Below, piece after piece: positions 1 to 8,904 of a stretch of 64,000 nt of DNA. This stretch comes from JACMLD01 sp044223995 (GTDB lineage Bacteria > Bacteroidota > Bacteroidia > Chitinophagales > Chitinophagaceae). Each line of letters opens with the position of its first letter. Positions within the stretch are counted from its first letter, which is position 1. The DNA is taken from the NCBI GenBank assembly GCA_044223995.1, contig JBGALE010000002.1, positions 496,001-560,000 of the forward strand, in the 5' to 3' direction. The notes under the pieces were generated by a model that ran no database searches, was not told the DNA's origin, and saw only the letters and a list, made by a program, of their open reading frames with translations. The translations under genes were made by a program, and so were the position numbers.

Positions 1-1909
1 TGCGTGCAGATGGTGTGATTTTCGTGAGCGTGGAATTAACGTGGTAACTATGCCCGCGGTGAATATAAATGGTTGGTTTTATTTTTTGTGCCTGCAGGTA
101 AGCGGATAATTTTTTACAGGCTTCTTCATCCGGATCATCTTCCCCGTACAATGGTTTATTGGCAAATATCCAAACGGGTTTCCCCTTTGTTGATTTTATG
201 GTGAGCCAGTTTTCATTCTCTGCCATCTTCCATTCCGGCTTGCCGGCAAACATGCCTTTGAATTGCGCGTAAGAGTTTTGACCATCCTTGTCTTCATCTC
301 CATAAAAAAACACCTGTTGTACCACACGCCCGCTGTCGTCCGACAACTTATCATAATCCAGCGTATAAATGGGCGGTATGCCCAATTCGCGGGAGAGATC
401 AATCTTCTTTGTTGTATCAGCCGATTCAAACAATGTTTTTTCCAGGCGATAGACCACCATACCATTCTTGTCATTATTTCTTGTACAGCGATCGTAGTTC
501 CAGTTTGCTTCATCCAGCATAAAGTTGGCGAGTGCCCTGTTCTTTTCAAAAATGCTGCTGTAAGAATCCGCCACATCTACGGCATCTTCCACATTATTGT
601 GCGTAGTACTGGCTTCGATCTTACTCATAAAAGCTTTCATCAGCGTGGTAGCACTTTCCGGAGGCATCGACTTGAGTAAGGTATCAAGTGTATTATAGGC
701 TGCGGCCATTTTTATAAACTTCCTGAAATAATCTGCATTTACACTTAACAGTAAACTGTCGCCCCGGGGCGAATGCATTTTTTGAAATATGGCCGGGAAC
801 ACACCCCGTACATAGCTGGACGTATAAATGATATCTTCACCCATCACACAGAGGTAATAGAGTTCCTGTGCATTCAGGGGTTCAAGGCATTTGAAGCGGA
901 TAGCATCGGGCGAGTCGTGCAAACCATTTATTTCATTGATAAAAACGTCTTTTGCCTTGCGCGCCATCATGCGGGTCAGCGCCTGCATTTCCATTGGTGT
1001 GTCTTTTTTCTCACCCAGCAAACGGCCTGCAAATTCAATTCTTGTTTTTACCAGGAGTTTATAATAGGCAATGCTGTCGTTTTTTATTTTATCAATGTCG
1101 TCGAAAGTAATACGGTTGTGTACCAGCAGATCCATGAAAGGATAGTACAACTGACCGCTTCTGCTTACGGCCATCCTGGCGATGGTATGAACAAAGGGAT
1201 CGCGCATACTGCGGATGCGTGATCCGAGGCGGTCGCCTACGGCAGCATAGTTGTAAAATTTCTTCAGATCATTGTGTGCCGCCACTTTTATGAGGCTGTC
1301 GGTAAATGGTAAATCAGTATTGTATTGCAGGTAGGGCAATATTTCATCCGGGTGCATGCCCAGGTATTTTTCCACCAGTAGAAGCCTTGATGGCTTTACA
1401 CCTGCATTTTCCGGAAAGGTGAAACATTCCACCACAATTTTCCCTACCCCATAACTGGCTGCACGAATCAACGGTTCAATGCTCTGATCCTTTATATCCA
1501 GCCTGACCGCTTTTTCATATACCGCAATCAGCTCGGGTGCCATGGTAAGGGGGAAGTCCTTTTTCTGATAATTATTATTGTAACCATTTAGCAAAGTTTC
1601 CAGTCCGCGGATATATTTCACCTTCAGCGGATTCGTGAGCGTAGAATCTGTTTCATATTGCTCCTGCAGCTCGTCCACATGTTTTATCAGGGCAAATTCA
1701 ATCTGGCCATTGATGGTTTCATCTTTGGAAAGGGTAATCGCATTGTCCTTTTTCCCGTCAAGGTCCTTCAGGCGCTGCTGCTCCTGGTCAACCTTTTCGT
1801 GGAAAAGAATGCGGCCTTTGTCAATAGGCACATGAAAGGAATTGGGCTGCCCCTGCGCCACCGCAAAAAAACCGGTTAATATAAGGTAAGCAAGTAAACA
1901 TTGCCGCAT
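1..1909 (-). CDS. Exported protein of unknown function (3' end beyond window)
   Basis: An open frame runs from an ATG at 1909 through the left edge, so about 636 residues are visible and the C-terminus is missing. The N-terminus (MRQCLLAYLILTGFFAVAQG) is a cleavable signal peptide, so the protein is exported. The body is mixed helical and polar with no membrane segment. I do not recognise the family. Near the visible end the motif HRGHSYHV, preceded by a hydrophobic strand, resembles the His-Gly loop of caspase/gingipain-like folds, but no partner cysteine can be seen. An in-frame ATG lies at 1933; a promoter-like -7 box at 1940-1947 would place transcription start near that codon, which favours 1909. 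It is monocistronic on its left flank as far as can be seen and divergent from the response regulator at 2256. Confidence 0.8.
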   Translation of the reverse strand, partial: MRQCLLAYLILTGFFAVAQGQPNSFHVPIDKGRILFHEKVDQEQQRLKDLDGKKDNAITLSKDETINGQIEFALIKHVDELQEQYETDSTLTNPLKVKYIRGLETLLNGYNNNYQKKDFPLTMAPELIAVYEKAVRLDIKDQSIEPLIRAASYGVGKIVVECFTFPENAGVKPSRLLLVEKYLGMHPDEILPYLQYNTDLPFTDSLIKVAAHNDLKKFYNYAAVGDRLGSRIRSMRDPFVHTIARMAVSRSGQLYYPFMDLLVHNRITFDDIDKIKNDSIAYYKLLVKTRIEFAGRLLGEKKDTPMEMQALTRMMARKAKDVFINEINGLHDSPDAIRFKCLEPLNAQELYYLCVMGEDIIYTSSYVRGVFPAIFQKMHSPRGDSLLLSVNADYFRKFIKMAAAYNTLDTLLKSMPPESATTLMKAFMSKIEASTTHNNVEDAVDVADSYSSIFEKNRALANFMLDEANWNYDRCTRNNDKNGMVVYRLEKTLFESADTTKKIDLSRELGIPPIYTLDYDKLSDDSGRVVQQVFFYGDEDKDGQNSYAQFKGMFAGKPEWKMAENENWLTIKSTKGKPVWIFANKPLYGEDDPDEEACKKLSAYLQAQKIKPTIYIHRGHSYHVNSTLTKITPSAR

Positions 1910-1939
1910 AATACGATGTGATTGACAACTCATTAAGTA

Positions 1940-1967
1940 CAAAAATACGACCAATACGCTGCACAAA
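1940..1967 (-). promoter_or_regulatory. Candidate Bacteroidota promoter of the left-edge gene
   Basis: On the minus strand TATTTTTG (1940-1947) matches the Bacteroidota -7 box TAnnTTTG exactly. A TTTG (1964-1967) lies 16 bases upstream, slightly closer than the usual -33 spacing. The predicted transcription start near 1933 supports translation from 1909. Confidence 0.4.
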
Positions 1968-2228
1968 ACGGGAAAATATAACTGCTAATTGTATATAACG
2001 CTCAATATCGTTGACCGGTTGGCAGTATTGGGCGGAAAATCCGCAGAACAGGGCTTTTTCAGGGCATACATTCTACCCAACATCAATATTCGCAGCAACC
2101 CGGATCATCAAAGATTACCGCCGATATCTGTACCTTGTTACCAGCATTTAAGCATATATATACAACCAGTACTGTATTAACAAATTGTAAACTTAAGGTT
2201 ACCATTTTCTGGGAAAAACCAATTAGAC

Positions 2229-2236
2229 TAGGTTTG
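2229..2236 (+). promoter_or_regulatory. Candidate -7 box of the two-component operon
   Basis: TAGGTTTG matches TAnnTTTG and ends 19 bases before the ATG at 2256. The -33 region holds only a T-rich approximation (around 2205-2210), so the match rests on the -7 element and its position. Confidence 0.4.
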
Positions 2237-2255
2237 CGAAAATTAAAAGTATTTA

Positions 2256-2942
2256 ATGGAAAGCAAGGGCAAAAAGATATTGATAGCAGACGACGAACCG
2301 GATATCCTGGAAATAGTTCATTACAACCTTAAAAACGAAGGCTACGAAGTCTATACTGCCAAAGATGGCGATGATGCACTCACCAAGGCAAGACAACTGA
2401 AGCCGGATTTGATCATCCTCGACATTATGATGCCCAAAAAAACCGGTGTGGAAGTATGTGAAATTTTGCGCACGCAGGAGGCCTTCAAAGAAACCCTTAT
2501 TATATTTCTTACTGCACTGAGTGATGAAACTTCGCAGGTGAAGGGGCTGGATTCCGGTGCGGACGATTATGTAAGCAAACCTATCAGTCCAAAAGTACTT
2601 GTGAGCCGGGTAAACGCACTTTTCCGCCGCATTAACAAACCGGAGGGGGAAAATGCCGGCACGCTAAAATTTGATAAACTGCTCATTGACCCTGTACAAT
2701 TCCTCGTAAAAGTAGGCGATGAAGAAATTACCCTTGCTAAAAAAGAATTTGAACTGCTCTACCTACTGGCCTCGAAACCCGGAAGGGTATTTTTAAGAAA
2801 TGAAATCCTCAACCAGGTTTGGGGCAATGATGTCATCGTGGGCGACCGCACCATCGATGTACATATCAGGAAGATTCGCCAAAAACTGGGAATGGATTGT
2901 ATCACCACCGTAAAAGGAGTGGGCTATAAATTCGATATATAA
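2256..2942 (+). CDS. OmpR/PhoB-family response regulator
   Basis: A DNA-binding response regulator of 228 residues. The receiver domain (about 8-120) has the acidic pair D12/D13, the phosphoacceptor D56 in LIILDIMMP, T86 and K108 (SKP). The C-terminal winged-helix domain (about 132-228) has the FELLYLLASKPG and RTIDVHIRKIRQKLG segments typical of OmpR/PhoB regulators, ending in the TVKGVGYKF hairpin. Length is standard. The histidine kinase follows 58 bases downstream on the same strand, so the two form a system. Similarity is of the PhoB/PhoP type. Control of phosphorus genes is inferred from the surrounding phosphonate and phosphate genes, not shown by the sequence. Confidence 0.93.
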   Translation: MESKGKKILIADDEPDILEIVHYNLKNEGYEVYTAKDGDDALTKARQLKPDLIILDIMMPKKTGVEVCEILRTQEAFKETLIIFLTALSDETSQVKGLDSGADDYVSKPISPKVLVSRVNALFRRINKPEGENAGTLKFDKLLIDPVQFLVKVGDEEITLAKKEFELLYLLASKPGRVFLRNEILNQVWGNDVIVGDRTIDVHIRKIRQKLGMDCITTVKGVGYKFDI

Positions 2943-3000
2943 GCACCAGCGCAGGTGTTGAGTTTTCCTGTAGCTTGCAGCAGAAACAAGGCGTGAATCA

Positions 3001-4047
3001 ATGGACTTCAAAAACCTTTCCCCCCGGCAGGTGGCTGCCATCAATGCGTTTTCCATTTCCATCCTGGTGGCACTGGGCAATTATATTTTTATTAAAAGCT
3101 GGTGGATTGCGCTCATAACATTTGGCGTCCTGTTTATCATTGCCTATTCACTGATCTTTTTCTTCCTGCAGCAGTTTATTTACCGCCGCATCAAACTCAT
3201 TTATAAATTTATTTACCAGACCAAGGCCAGTAAAAAAGAAGAGATGTATTACAAATATCTTCTCCCTAAAAAAAGTATTGACGAAGTCAGCGAAGACGTG
3301 GAGAAATGGGCGGAACAACGTAAGGAAGAAATTGAAAACCTAAAACAAAACGAAGCTTACCGCAAAGAATTCCTCCAAAACCTGGCGCATGAATTCAAAA
3401 CACCCATATTCGCCATACAGGGATATGTTGATACGTTGCTGGATGGCGCCATGGAGCAGCCGGAGATAAGAAAAAAGTTTTTGGAAAATGCCAGCCGCAA
3501 TGTAGACAGGCTGGTCAACCTGATGAATGACCTGGACGAGATTTCAAAACTGGAAAGCGGCGAACAATTGCTATACAAACAAAACTTCATTATCCAGGAC
3601 CTGATCCGCGAAGTATTCGATTCCCTGTCCATTAAAACCGTCAAGAAACATATAAACTGTTCCATTAAAAAAGGATGTGAAGCGCCTATTACCGTTTTTG
3701 CCGATAAAGAAAAAATAAGGCAGGTACTGATCAACCTTGTAGAGAATAGTTTTAAATATGGAAAGACCGACGGTAATATTGTTGCCAGTGTATATAAAAC
3801 GGCTGGTGAATATGTTCTTATAGAAATCAGTGATGATGGCATTGGAATAGATGAAGAACACCTGAACAGGATATTTGAAAGATTTTACCGCACCGATGCT
3901 GCCCGCAGCCGCGACAAGGGCGGTACCGGCCTTGGCCTCGCTATTTGCAAACACATCATCGAAGCACATGGGCAAGCGATCCACGTACGGAGTACGCCCG
4001 ATATTGGTACTACCATCGGCTTCACACTCGATCCTAAAAAGGACTGA
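3001..4047 (+). CDS. Sensor histidine kinase (PhoR-like)
   Basis: A 348-residue membrane kinase. Two adjacent hydrophobic segments (about 12-31 and 34-58) form a hairpin with almost no periplasmic loop, followed by a basic linker and coiled coil (about 95-125). The HisKA box NLAHEFKTP places the phosphorylated histidine at H130. The HATPase domain has the N box (LINLVENSFKYG), G1 (DDGIGID), F box (FERFYR) and G2 (GGTGLGLAI). Lacking a sensory ectodomain, it probably senses membrane state or a partner protein, as PhoR does through PhoU/Pst. No Pst system is visible here; the PhoU-like protein at 30426 would be one candidate partner. It pairs with the regulator upstream. Confidence 0.92.
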   Translation: MDFKNLSPRQVAAINAFSISILVALGNYIFIKSWWIALITFGVLFIIAYSLIFFFLQQFIYRRIKLIYKFIYQTKASKKEEMYYKYLLPKKSIDEVSEDVEKWAEQRKEEIENLKQNEAYRKEFLQNLAHEFKTPIFAIQGYVDTLLDGAMEQPEIRKKFLENASRNVDRLVNLMNDLDEISKLESGEQLLYKQNFIIQDLIREVFDSLSIKTVKKHINCSIKKGCEAPITVFADKEKIRQVLINLVENSFKYGKTDGNIVASVYKTAGEYVLIEISDDGIGIDEEHLNRIFERFYRTDAARSRDKGGTGLGLAICKHIIEAHGQAIHVRSTPDIGTTIGFTLDPKKD

Positions 4048-4151
4048 GACAATCCTTTCATTATTTACAGGGCTAATTCATTTTATAAATGATAGCGATT
4101 ATTTAATCTGCTATACTTTGTATAGTTTACAGATAATATAATTTGCACTGC

Positions 4152-5441
4152 ATGATTCCTGCCGCCGCACAAAAACAGTTGACTGTAAAAACACCTTATT
4201 CACTGGTAATATGGGCGGCTTTTGCCAGCTTTACTACCTACTTCTGCATGTATGGATTCCGGAAACCCATGAGCGCAGCTACATTCGATGGGCAAACTGC
4301 TTTTGGTATTTCTTTTAAATCTGCCCTGGTCATTGCGCAGGTATTGGGATATATGACGGCAAAGTTTATTGGTATAAAGTTTATCTCAGAATTGAATAAG
4401 GCGCGCCGCCCCTGGTATATACTCGGGTTGATCGGCAGCGCACATATCAGTTTGCTGCTGCTGGCACTCATACCTTCCCCGGTTAATGTTGCCTTCCTGT
4501 ATACCAATGGTCTTTGTCTTGGATTGATTTGGGGTTTGGTATTCAGTTATATTGAAGGGAGAAAATTTACCGACTTCCTTGCAATTGTACTCAGCACCAA
4601 TTTTATTTTCAGTTCGGGTGTGGCAAAAAGCCTGGGAAGGGTTTGTATAGAGTACTGGCATGTACCTGAAATCTATATGCCCTTTGTTACAGGTGCATTG
4701 TATATACCATTGTTATTGCTGGCGGTATGGATGCTCACCAAAATTCCTCCTCCGGGTGACGAGGAAATAAAAAGCCGCGGCGTACGCGTTGCTCTCAACG
4801 GAAAACAACGGGTAGCATTGTTTACACAATTCCTTGTTGGATTATCTGCTATTACCGTCATCAACCTGCTGCTTACCATTCTCCGCGATTTGAAGGATAA
4901 TTATGCGGTGGAAATATTACGCACAGTGCAGCCAACTTTCAACCCGGCAATATTTACACAAATGGAAACCATCGCCGCTGTAGCAGTGTTGGGTTTACTA
5001 TTGCTGATGACCGGTTTTAAAAACCATTTCAAGAGTATACAGGCGCATCATTCCGCTATTTTCCTGGGTTTGGTACTGATTATTACTTCGTCGTTCTTAT
5101 TAAAATATCGTGTATCCAATCCTGTTATAAATCTTGTACTCTATACAATTGGCCTATACGTTTGCTATAATACGCTGCAGTGCTTATTTCTCGACAGGTT
5201 CATTGCGGCTTTTAAAATAAAAGGCAATATTGGTTTCTTCTTTTATTTTATGGATTCCATTGGCTATCTCGGCAGTTGCTTTATCATTTTTAATAAAGAA
5301 ATCGTAAGCCCTACACTAAACTGGCTCAATTATTTTTTACAGGTAAGTTTTGTATTAGGCGCAGCAGGCATTGTATGCATTATTATTTCGTGGATGTATT
5401 TTAACCGTAAATATAAAAACACAGTAGTAGCTGTTTCCTGA
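4152..5441 (+). CDS. DUF5690 membrane carrier, OPA/MFS-like
   Basis: A 12-helix type transporter of about 429 residues. I place it in DUF5690, a Bacteroidota family within the major facilitator fold. The first helix and loop (FASFTTYFCMYGFRKPMSAA) resemble the start of organophosphate:phosphate antiporters such as GlpT and UhpT, where an arginine after the Y-rich helix binds phosphate. ATG 4152 is chosen; an in-frame TTG lies three codons earlier. The stop is one base before the ATG of the amine oxidase, so the two are co-transcribed with the phosphonatase-like hydrolase. That context suggests import of a phosphonate or organophosphate into the cytoplasm. The fold is well supported, the substrate is inference. 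Confidence 0.85.
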   Translation: MIPAAAQKQLTVKTPYSLVIWAAFASFTTYFCMYGFRKPMSAATFDGQTAFGISFKSALVIAQVLGYMTAKFIGIKFISELNKARRPWYILGLIGSAHISLLLLALIPSPVNVAFLYTNGLCLGLIWGLVFSYIEGRKFTDFLAIVLSTNFIFSSGVAKSLGRVCIEYWHVPEIYMPFVTGALYIPLLLLAVWMLTKIPPPGDEEIKSRGVRVALNGKQRVALFTQFLVGLSAITVINLLLTILRDLKDNYAVEILRTVQPTFNPAIFTQMETIAAVAVLGLLLLMTGFKNHFKSIQAHHSAIFLGLVLIITSSFLLKYRVSNPVINLVLYTIGLYVCYNTLQCLFLDRFIAAFKIKGNIGFFFYFMDSIGYLGSCFIIFNKEIVSPTLNWLNYFLQVSFVLGAAGIVCIIISWMYFNRKYKNTVVAVS

Positions 5442-5442
5442 T

Positions 5443-6597
5443 ATGCAATCACCTCATTATGATCTGATAATTGTTGGCGCAGGCATCCTTGGCAGTTTCC
5501 ATGTCTACCATGCTGCACAAAAAGGGTTAACCGTATTACTGCTGGAAAAAGATCCGATGCCAGTGGAGGCCACTGTCCGCAATTTCGGCCAGGTTGTCCC
5601 TTCCGGTATGAGCCAGGGCAAATGGCAGCAATACGGCAGGAGAAGCCTGGAAATATATAAATCCATCCAGGAGAAAATAAATATCAGCATCCGGCAAAAC
5701 GGATCAGTGTATATCGCTTCTGATGAAACTGAGCTTACACTGTTGCAGGAGCTGGCTGTTATCAATCAAAATAATCAGTATCCATCCAGGTTACTATCAC
5801 CAAAAGAATGCCTTGAAAATTATCCTGGTTTAAAAGCTGACTATTGCCGCGGCGCTTTGTTCTTCCCCGGGGAAATAACTGCCGAACCGCACCAGTTGAT
5901 TTATCTTCTGCTCCATTACCTGCAGGAGCAATTGTCAGTAACCTACCGGCCCAATACACTGGTAACATTTTGCGACTATGTAAACGGGAAATGTGTGGTG
6001 GAAGATAATTTCGGAGCTGCATATACCAGTGACAAGGTTATCATTTGCAACGGAAGGGATTTCAAAAACCTTTTTGCGGAACTCTTTTACAAAAGTGATA
6101 TTGAAGTATCGAAGCTGCAGATGATGAAAACCATTCCCATCCATAATTATTCATTGAACGGATCTATTCTTACGGGATTGAGCATACGGCGTTATGAAAG
6201 TTTTAAAGAATGCCCCTCTTACCAGGCCCTGCAGGCCGATAATATTGAAGATCGGTTTAAGAAATGGGGCATACATATTTTGTTCAAGCAGGCAGTTGAC
6301 GGGAGCATCATCATTGGCGATTCGCACGAATATGCAGATGCCAGTGAAGCTGAAAAATTGGGCTTTGCAGTCAACCATGAAATCAATAGTATTATTCTCG
6401 AAGAGGCGAAACGCATCATGGATTTACCGACCTGGGAAATAGCATCTTCCTGGAATGGCTATTATGCACAGTGCAAGGAACATGATATTTTCAATTATGA
6501 GGTGGCCACCAATATTCATATAATAACGGCTATCGGTGGCAAAGGCATGACAGCCAATGCGGGACTGGCAGAAACAACGATTCAACAATTATTTTAA
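5443..6597 (+). CDS. FAD-dependent oxidoreductase, TIGR03364-like aminophosphonate oxidase
   Basis: A 384-residue DAO-fold flavoenzyme. The N-terminal dinucleotide motif is G12-x-G14-x-x-G17, with the ribose-binding acidic residue at E35 (LLLEKD). The C-terminal FAD-closing loop is the AIGGKGMTANAG segment near 363-375. The overall form (GAGILGSFHVYHAAQKG start, VRNFGQVVPSGMSQG segment) fits TIGR03364, a family defined by its linkage to phosphonatase-like hydrolases and thought to deaminate 2-aminoethylphosphonate or a close relative. Gene order agrees: the carrier ends one base upstream and the TIGR03351-like hydrolase begins three bases downstream. The expected product is a phosphonoaldehyde, the kind of substrate a phosphonatase uses. 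Substrate is inferred; a glycine/sarcosine-type oxidase is the alternative. Confidence 0.88.
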   Translation: MQSPHYDLIIVGAGILGSFHVYHAAQKGLTVLLLEKDPMPVEATVRNFGQVVPSGMSQGKWQQYGRRSLEIYKSIQEKINISIRQNGSVYIASDETELTLLQELAVINQNNQYPSRLLSPKECLENYPGLKADYCRGALFFPGEITAEPHQLIYLLLHYLQEQLSVTYRPNTLVTFCDYVNGKCVVEDNFGAAYTSDKVIICNGRDFKNLFAELFYKSDIEVSKLQMMKTIPIHNYSLNGSILTGLSIRRYESFKECPSYQALQADNIEDRFKKWGIHILFKQAVDGSIIIGDSHEYADASEAEKLGFAVNHEINSIILEEAKRIMDLPTWEIASSWNGYYAQCKEHDIFNYEVATNIHIITAIGGKGMTANAGLAETTIQQLF

Positions 6598-6600
6598 AGT

Positions 6601-7338
6601 ATGGCTATGAAAGATTCGAGACAAATTCAACTGGTGGTTTGCGACATGGCAGGCACCACGGTAAAAGATGAACATGAAGTGGAAAGCTGTTTTACCAAAG
6701 CAGCTATGCAAACTGATTTAAAAATGACCGATGAAGAAATACTGGCAGTACAGGGCTGGGCCAAACGCCACGTATTTGAAGTGTTTTGGGAAAGACAGGT
6801 GGGCAATAAAAACGGGGAGTGGCAGAGAAAAGTAGATAATTCTTACGCTGTATTTCGTAAGATACTGGAAGACCATTATACAAAAAATCCCATTTATCCC
6901 ACGGAAGGCTGCATTGAATTGCTTGCATTTCTTAAGGAAAAGAAGATACCGGTGGCGTTGACGACAGGTTTCTACCGGAAAGTAACCAATATCATCCTCG
7001 GTAAACTCGGATGGCTGCAGGCGCTGAATAAAGAGTATGTAGGCAATATGTCCACTACCATTCAAGCTTCCATTGCGAGCGATGAGGTTGCCAATGGCAG
7101 ACCGCAGCCAGATATGATTTTCCGCGCCATGCAACTACTCCATATCAAAGATGCCAAACAAGTAGTCAATATCGGTGATACCCCATCTGACATTGAATCC
7201 GGGAAAAAGGCAGGTTGCCTGCATTCTTTTTGTGTCACCAATGGCACGCATACTGCGGAACAATTGTTACCACTGCAGCCCGACAAAACCTTTTCCTCCA
7301 TGGTTGAATTCAGGTTATGGCTCAGTGAAAATACATAA
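6601..7338 (+). CDS. Phosphonatase-like HAD hydrolase (TIGR03351-like)
   Basis: A 245-residue HAD hydrolase. Motif I is DMAGTT with nucleophile D15. The usual second aspartate is replaced by A17, the hallmark of phosphonoacetaldehyde hydrolase (PhnX, DxAGT). The cap has GWAKRHVF, with K55 placed about where PhnX has its Schiff-base lysine. Motif II is TTGFYRK (about 120) and motif IV is IGDTPSDIESGKKAG. The family TIGR03351 is PhnX-like but distinct from true PhnX. It would hydrolyse the C-P bond of the aldehyde made by the upstream oxidase, releasing phosphate. An in-frame ATG also exists at 6607. Exact substrate is not known. Confidence 0.88.
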   Translation: MAMKDSRQIQLVVCDMAGTTVKDEHEVESCFTKAAMQTDLKMTDEEILAVQGWAKRHVFEVFWERQVGNKNGEWQRKVDNSYAVFRKILEDHYTKNPIYPTEGCIELLAFLKEKKIPVALTTGFYRKVTNIILGKLGWLQALNKEYVGNMSTTIQASIASDEVANGRPQPDMIFRAMQLLHIKDAKQVVNIGDTPSDIESGKKAGCLHSFCVTNGTHTAEQLLPLQPDKTFSSMVEFRLWLSENT

Positions 7339-7365
7339 GGCACAATGCGGCTCGCTGCACTCAAT

Positions 7366-8205
7366 TTATACAATAAATTTTCGGATTATCTCCCTCATTT
7401 CTTTTTTCTCTCCTGCGATTCGGCAAACCAGGTTGAGTATTTTCTCGTCGTTATTTTTTTTCACCATACCGGAATATCTTCTTTTAATTAATTCTATTAT
7501 TCCCAGGTCTTTTAATATTTTAAGTTTTTCGGTAAGTGAAATTTTTTGGTCTTTTCGCAAGGTTGTTATTTCTCCTGCTGTTTTCGCAAGGATATGCTGC
7601 TCACTGAGTAATTCGATGTATTTCCTGAAAAGAATGCCCTGTGCATACAAATACAATTCCAGGTTTCTTTTCTTATAGTAAAAGTATTTCACAGATTTCA
7701 ACGCCGAGTCATTATATCCTTCATAAAAAACGGTCATAAACATTCGCCGGTTGCTTCTTTCACTGATGTCTTTTACAATCAATTCTATATATTGAAGTTT
7801 CTGTATTGCCTCCTGGTGCCTTTTTTCCAGCATTAGGGATGACTTGATTCCCATCATCCTGATTTTCTTTTCTACCTGCTGGAAAGAACCGTCTTTTACG
7901 AGGAAATTATTGAGCAGGTATGCATTGTATGCCTGCCGGTTGGAATTGATGGGAACGACGCTTATCGTAAATTCATTATCGCCTGTAGAAAATACCCTGG
8001 TGGGTTTATAGGCTGATGTCCGTTCTCTTATGTGTAAATCATTAAGTAGTTGAACTCCCGCCCCTGTCAGGAAAAGATCCAATGATGGGTTAAAATCCGG
8101 GAATTTAAAAGGTAGTATCCCAAAATGTTTGTCAAAATAAGACAAACGATCCCTGTAATCCTTCAGGGACTTAAATTTATTATAAAGGTTCTTTTCGTTC
8201 CACAT
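7366..8205 (-). CDS. Hypothetical protein, 279 aa
   Basis: Not recognised. The frame extends to a TTG at 8244, but the first ATG (8205, MWNEKNLYNKFKSL) is the likely start. The protein is soluble, lysine- and tyrosine-rich and mainly helical, with no signal peptide. The second half (KYFYYKKRNLELYLYAQGILF, then EKLKILKDLGIIELIKRR) looks like a helical bundle. Codon use is more AT-rich than in its neighbours, which could mean recent acquisition. It follows the lipoprotein gene on the same strand (84 bases downstream) and converges with the hydrolase at 7338. Confidence 0.65.
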   Translation of the reverse strand: MWNEKNLYNKFKSLKDYRDRLSYFDKHFGILPFKFPDFNPSLDLFLTGAGVQLLNDLHIRERTSAYKPTRVFSTGDNEFTISVVPINSNRQAYNAYLLNNFLVKDGSFQQVEKKIRMMGIKSSLMLEKRHQEAIQKLQYIELIVKDISERSNRRMFMTVFYEGYNDSALKSVKYFYYKKRNLELYLYAQGILFRKYIELLSEQHILAKTAGEITTLRKDQKISLTEKLKILKDLGIIELIKRRYSGMVKKNNDEKILNLVCRIAGEKKEMREIIRKFIV

Positions 8206-8288
8206 GCAGGGATCCTCCCTTACAATACAAAATCGGGTTATCAATCGTAGTAATGAAACAAACAGTTGGTTTTTCGCAAAAATCTTTG

Positions 8289-8810
8289 TTATTCTTTGTT
8301 GTCGAGTCGAATGAGTTGTCCGTTCCTATCATATTCTTCCACTCTCGTAATATCACCATCAATGTTATACTGTTCCCACCTCCCTGAATAAAAGCCATGA
8401 TAGTATGCACCCTTCGATTTCAGGCAACCGTTTTCGTAGTAACTTTTTGAAAGGCCGTCAAATTTGCCATCACTATCCAGTGGAAGCAATGCTTTCAATT
8501 GTCCATTGGAATAGTATTCTGCTGTAAACACCCTGGAGGATTTCCTGGTGATAATTACCTGCCGCACATGCGATGCAGAATCGCGCATAACCTGGCAGAG
8601 GGTACTATCCTTTCTGTTTATATAATAGTCAGCAAACACAAATTCATTATTGCGATAGGGTTTGGTATAGGTAGTATCGCTATTTTTTTTAACCGAATCC
8701 AAAAATTCCTTCCTTATTACATTCACTTCTTTCTCACCATGCCTGACCGATTTGCATTGACACAGGCAAATCACTATTAAAATGAACATCAAAAGAGAAT
8801 ACAACCTCAT
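8289..8810 (-). CDS. Putative lipoprotein with MORN-like (YwqK-type) repeats
   Basis: About 173 residues from ATG 8810; the frame opens earlier at a GTG (8837) but the lipoprotein signal MRLYSLLMFILIVICLCQC starts at 8810, with a lipobox ending at LCQC. The second half carries repeats of the YwqK/MORN kind: YYSNGQLKALLPL, YYENGCLKSKGAY, YNIDGDITRVEEY, YDRNGQLIRL. Such proteins are common in Bacteroidota and are sometimes immunity or envelope proteins; I cannot assign a function. It is outer-membrane or periplasm anchored. The unknown gene at 8205 is downstream on the same strand. Confidence 0.7.
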   Translation of the reverse strand: MRLYSLLMFILIVICLCQCKSVRHGEKEVNVIRKEFLDSVKKNSDTTYTKPYRNNEFVFADYYINRKDSTLCQVMRDSASHVRQVIITRKSSRVFTAEYYSNGQLKALLPLDSDGKFDGLSKSYYENGCLKSKGAYYHGFYSGRWEQYNIDGDITRVEEYDRNGQLIRLDNKE

Positions 8811-8855
8811 TCCTTCATTATTTACTATAAAAATCACAAGAACTATTACATCGAA

Positions 8856-8877
8856 GGCAGCTTCCTCAGAAGCTGCC
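8856..8877 (-). terminator. Hairpin downstream of the lipoprotein gene
   Basis: A perfect 9-bp stem (GGCAGCTTC / GAAGCTGCC) with a 4-base loop lies 28 bases after the stop of the gene at 8905-10326. The tract after it on the minus strand is only weakly T-rich, so it may be an RNA-stabilising hairpin as much as a terminator. Confidence 0.5.
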
Positions 8878-8904
8878 CCCGGTATAAAATAATCACACAG
8901 ATGG

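Larger units (their letters stand above)
1934..2255. other. Divergent intergenic region, no gene seen
   Basis: About 320 bases separate the left-edge gene from the response regulator. The open frames here are short, start at TTG or overlap the regulator out of frame, and have no recognisable product. Apart from the two promoter boxes at its ends I see no hairpin or repeat of note. Confidence 0.6.

Noticed and set aside
773..1222. 149-codon plus-strand frame (and 263-679) inside the left-edge gene
   Set aside because: Both are antisense to a continuous minus-strand frame with signal peptide and protein-like composition throughout.
1989..2332. Short frames upstream of and overlapping the response regulator
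   Set aside because: TTG start or out-of-frame overlap with the regulator start; no family likeness.
3571..3984. 137-codon minus-strand frame inside the histidine kinase gene
   Set aside because: Antisense shadow of the conserved HATPase region.
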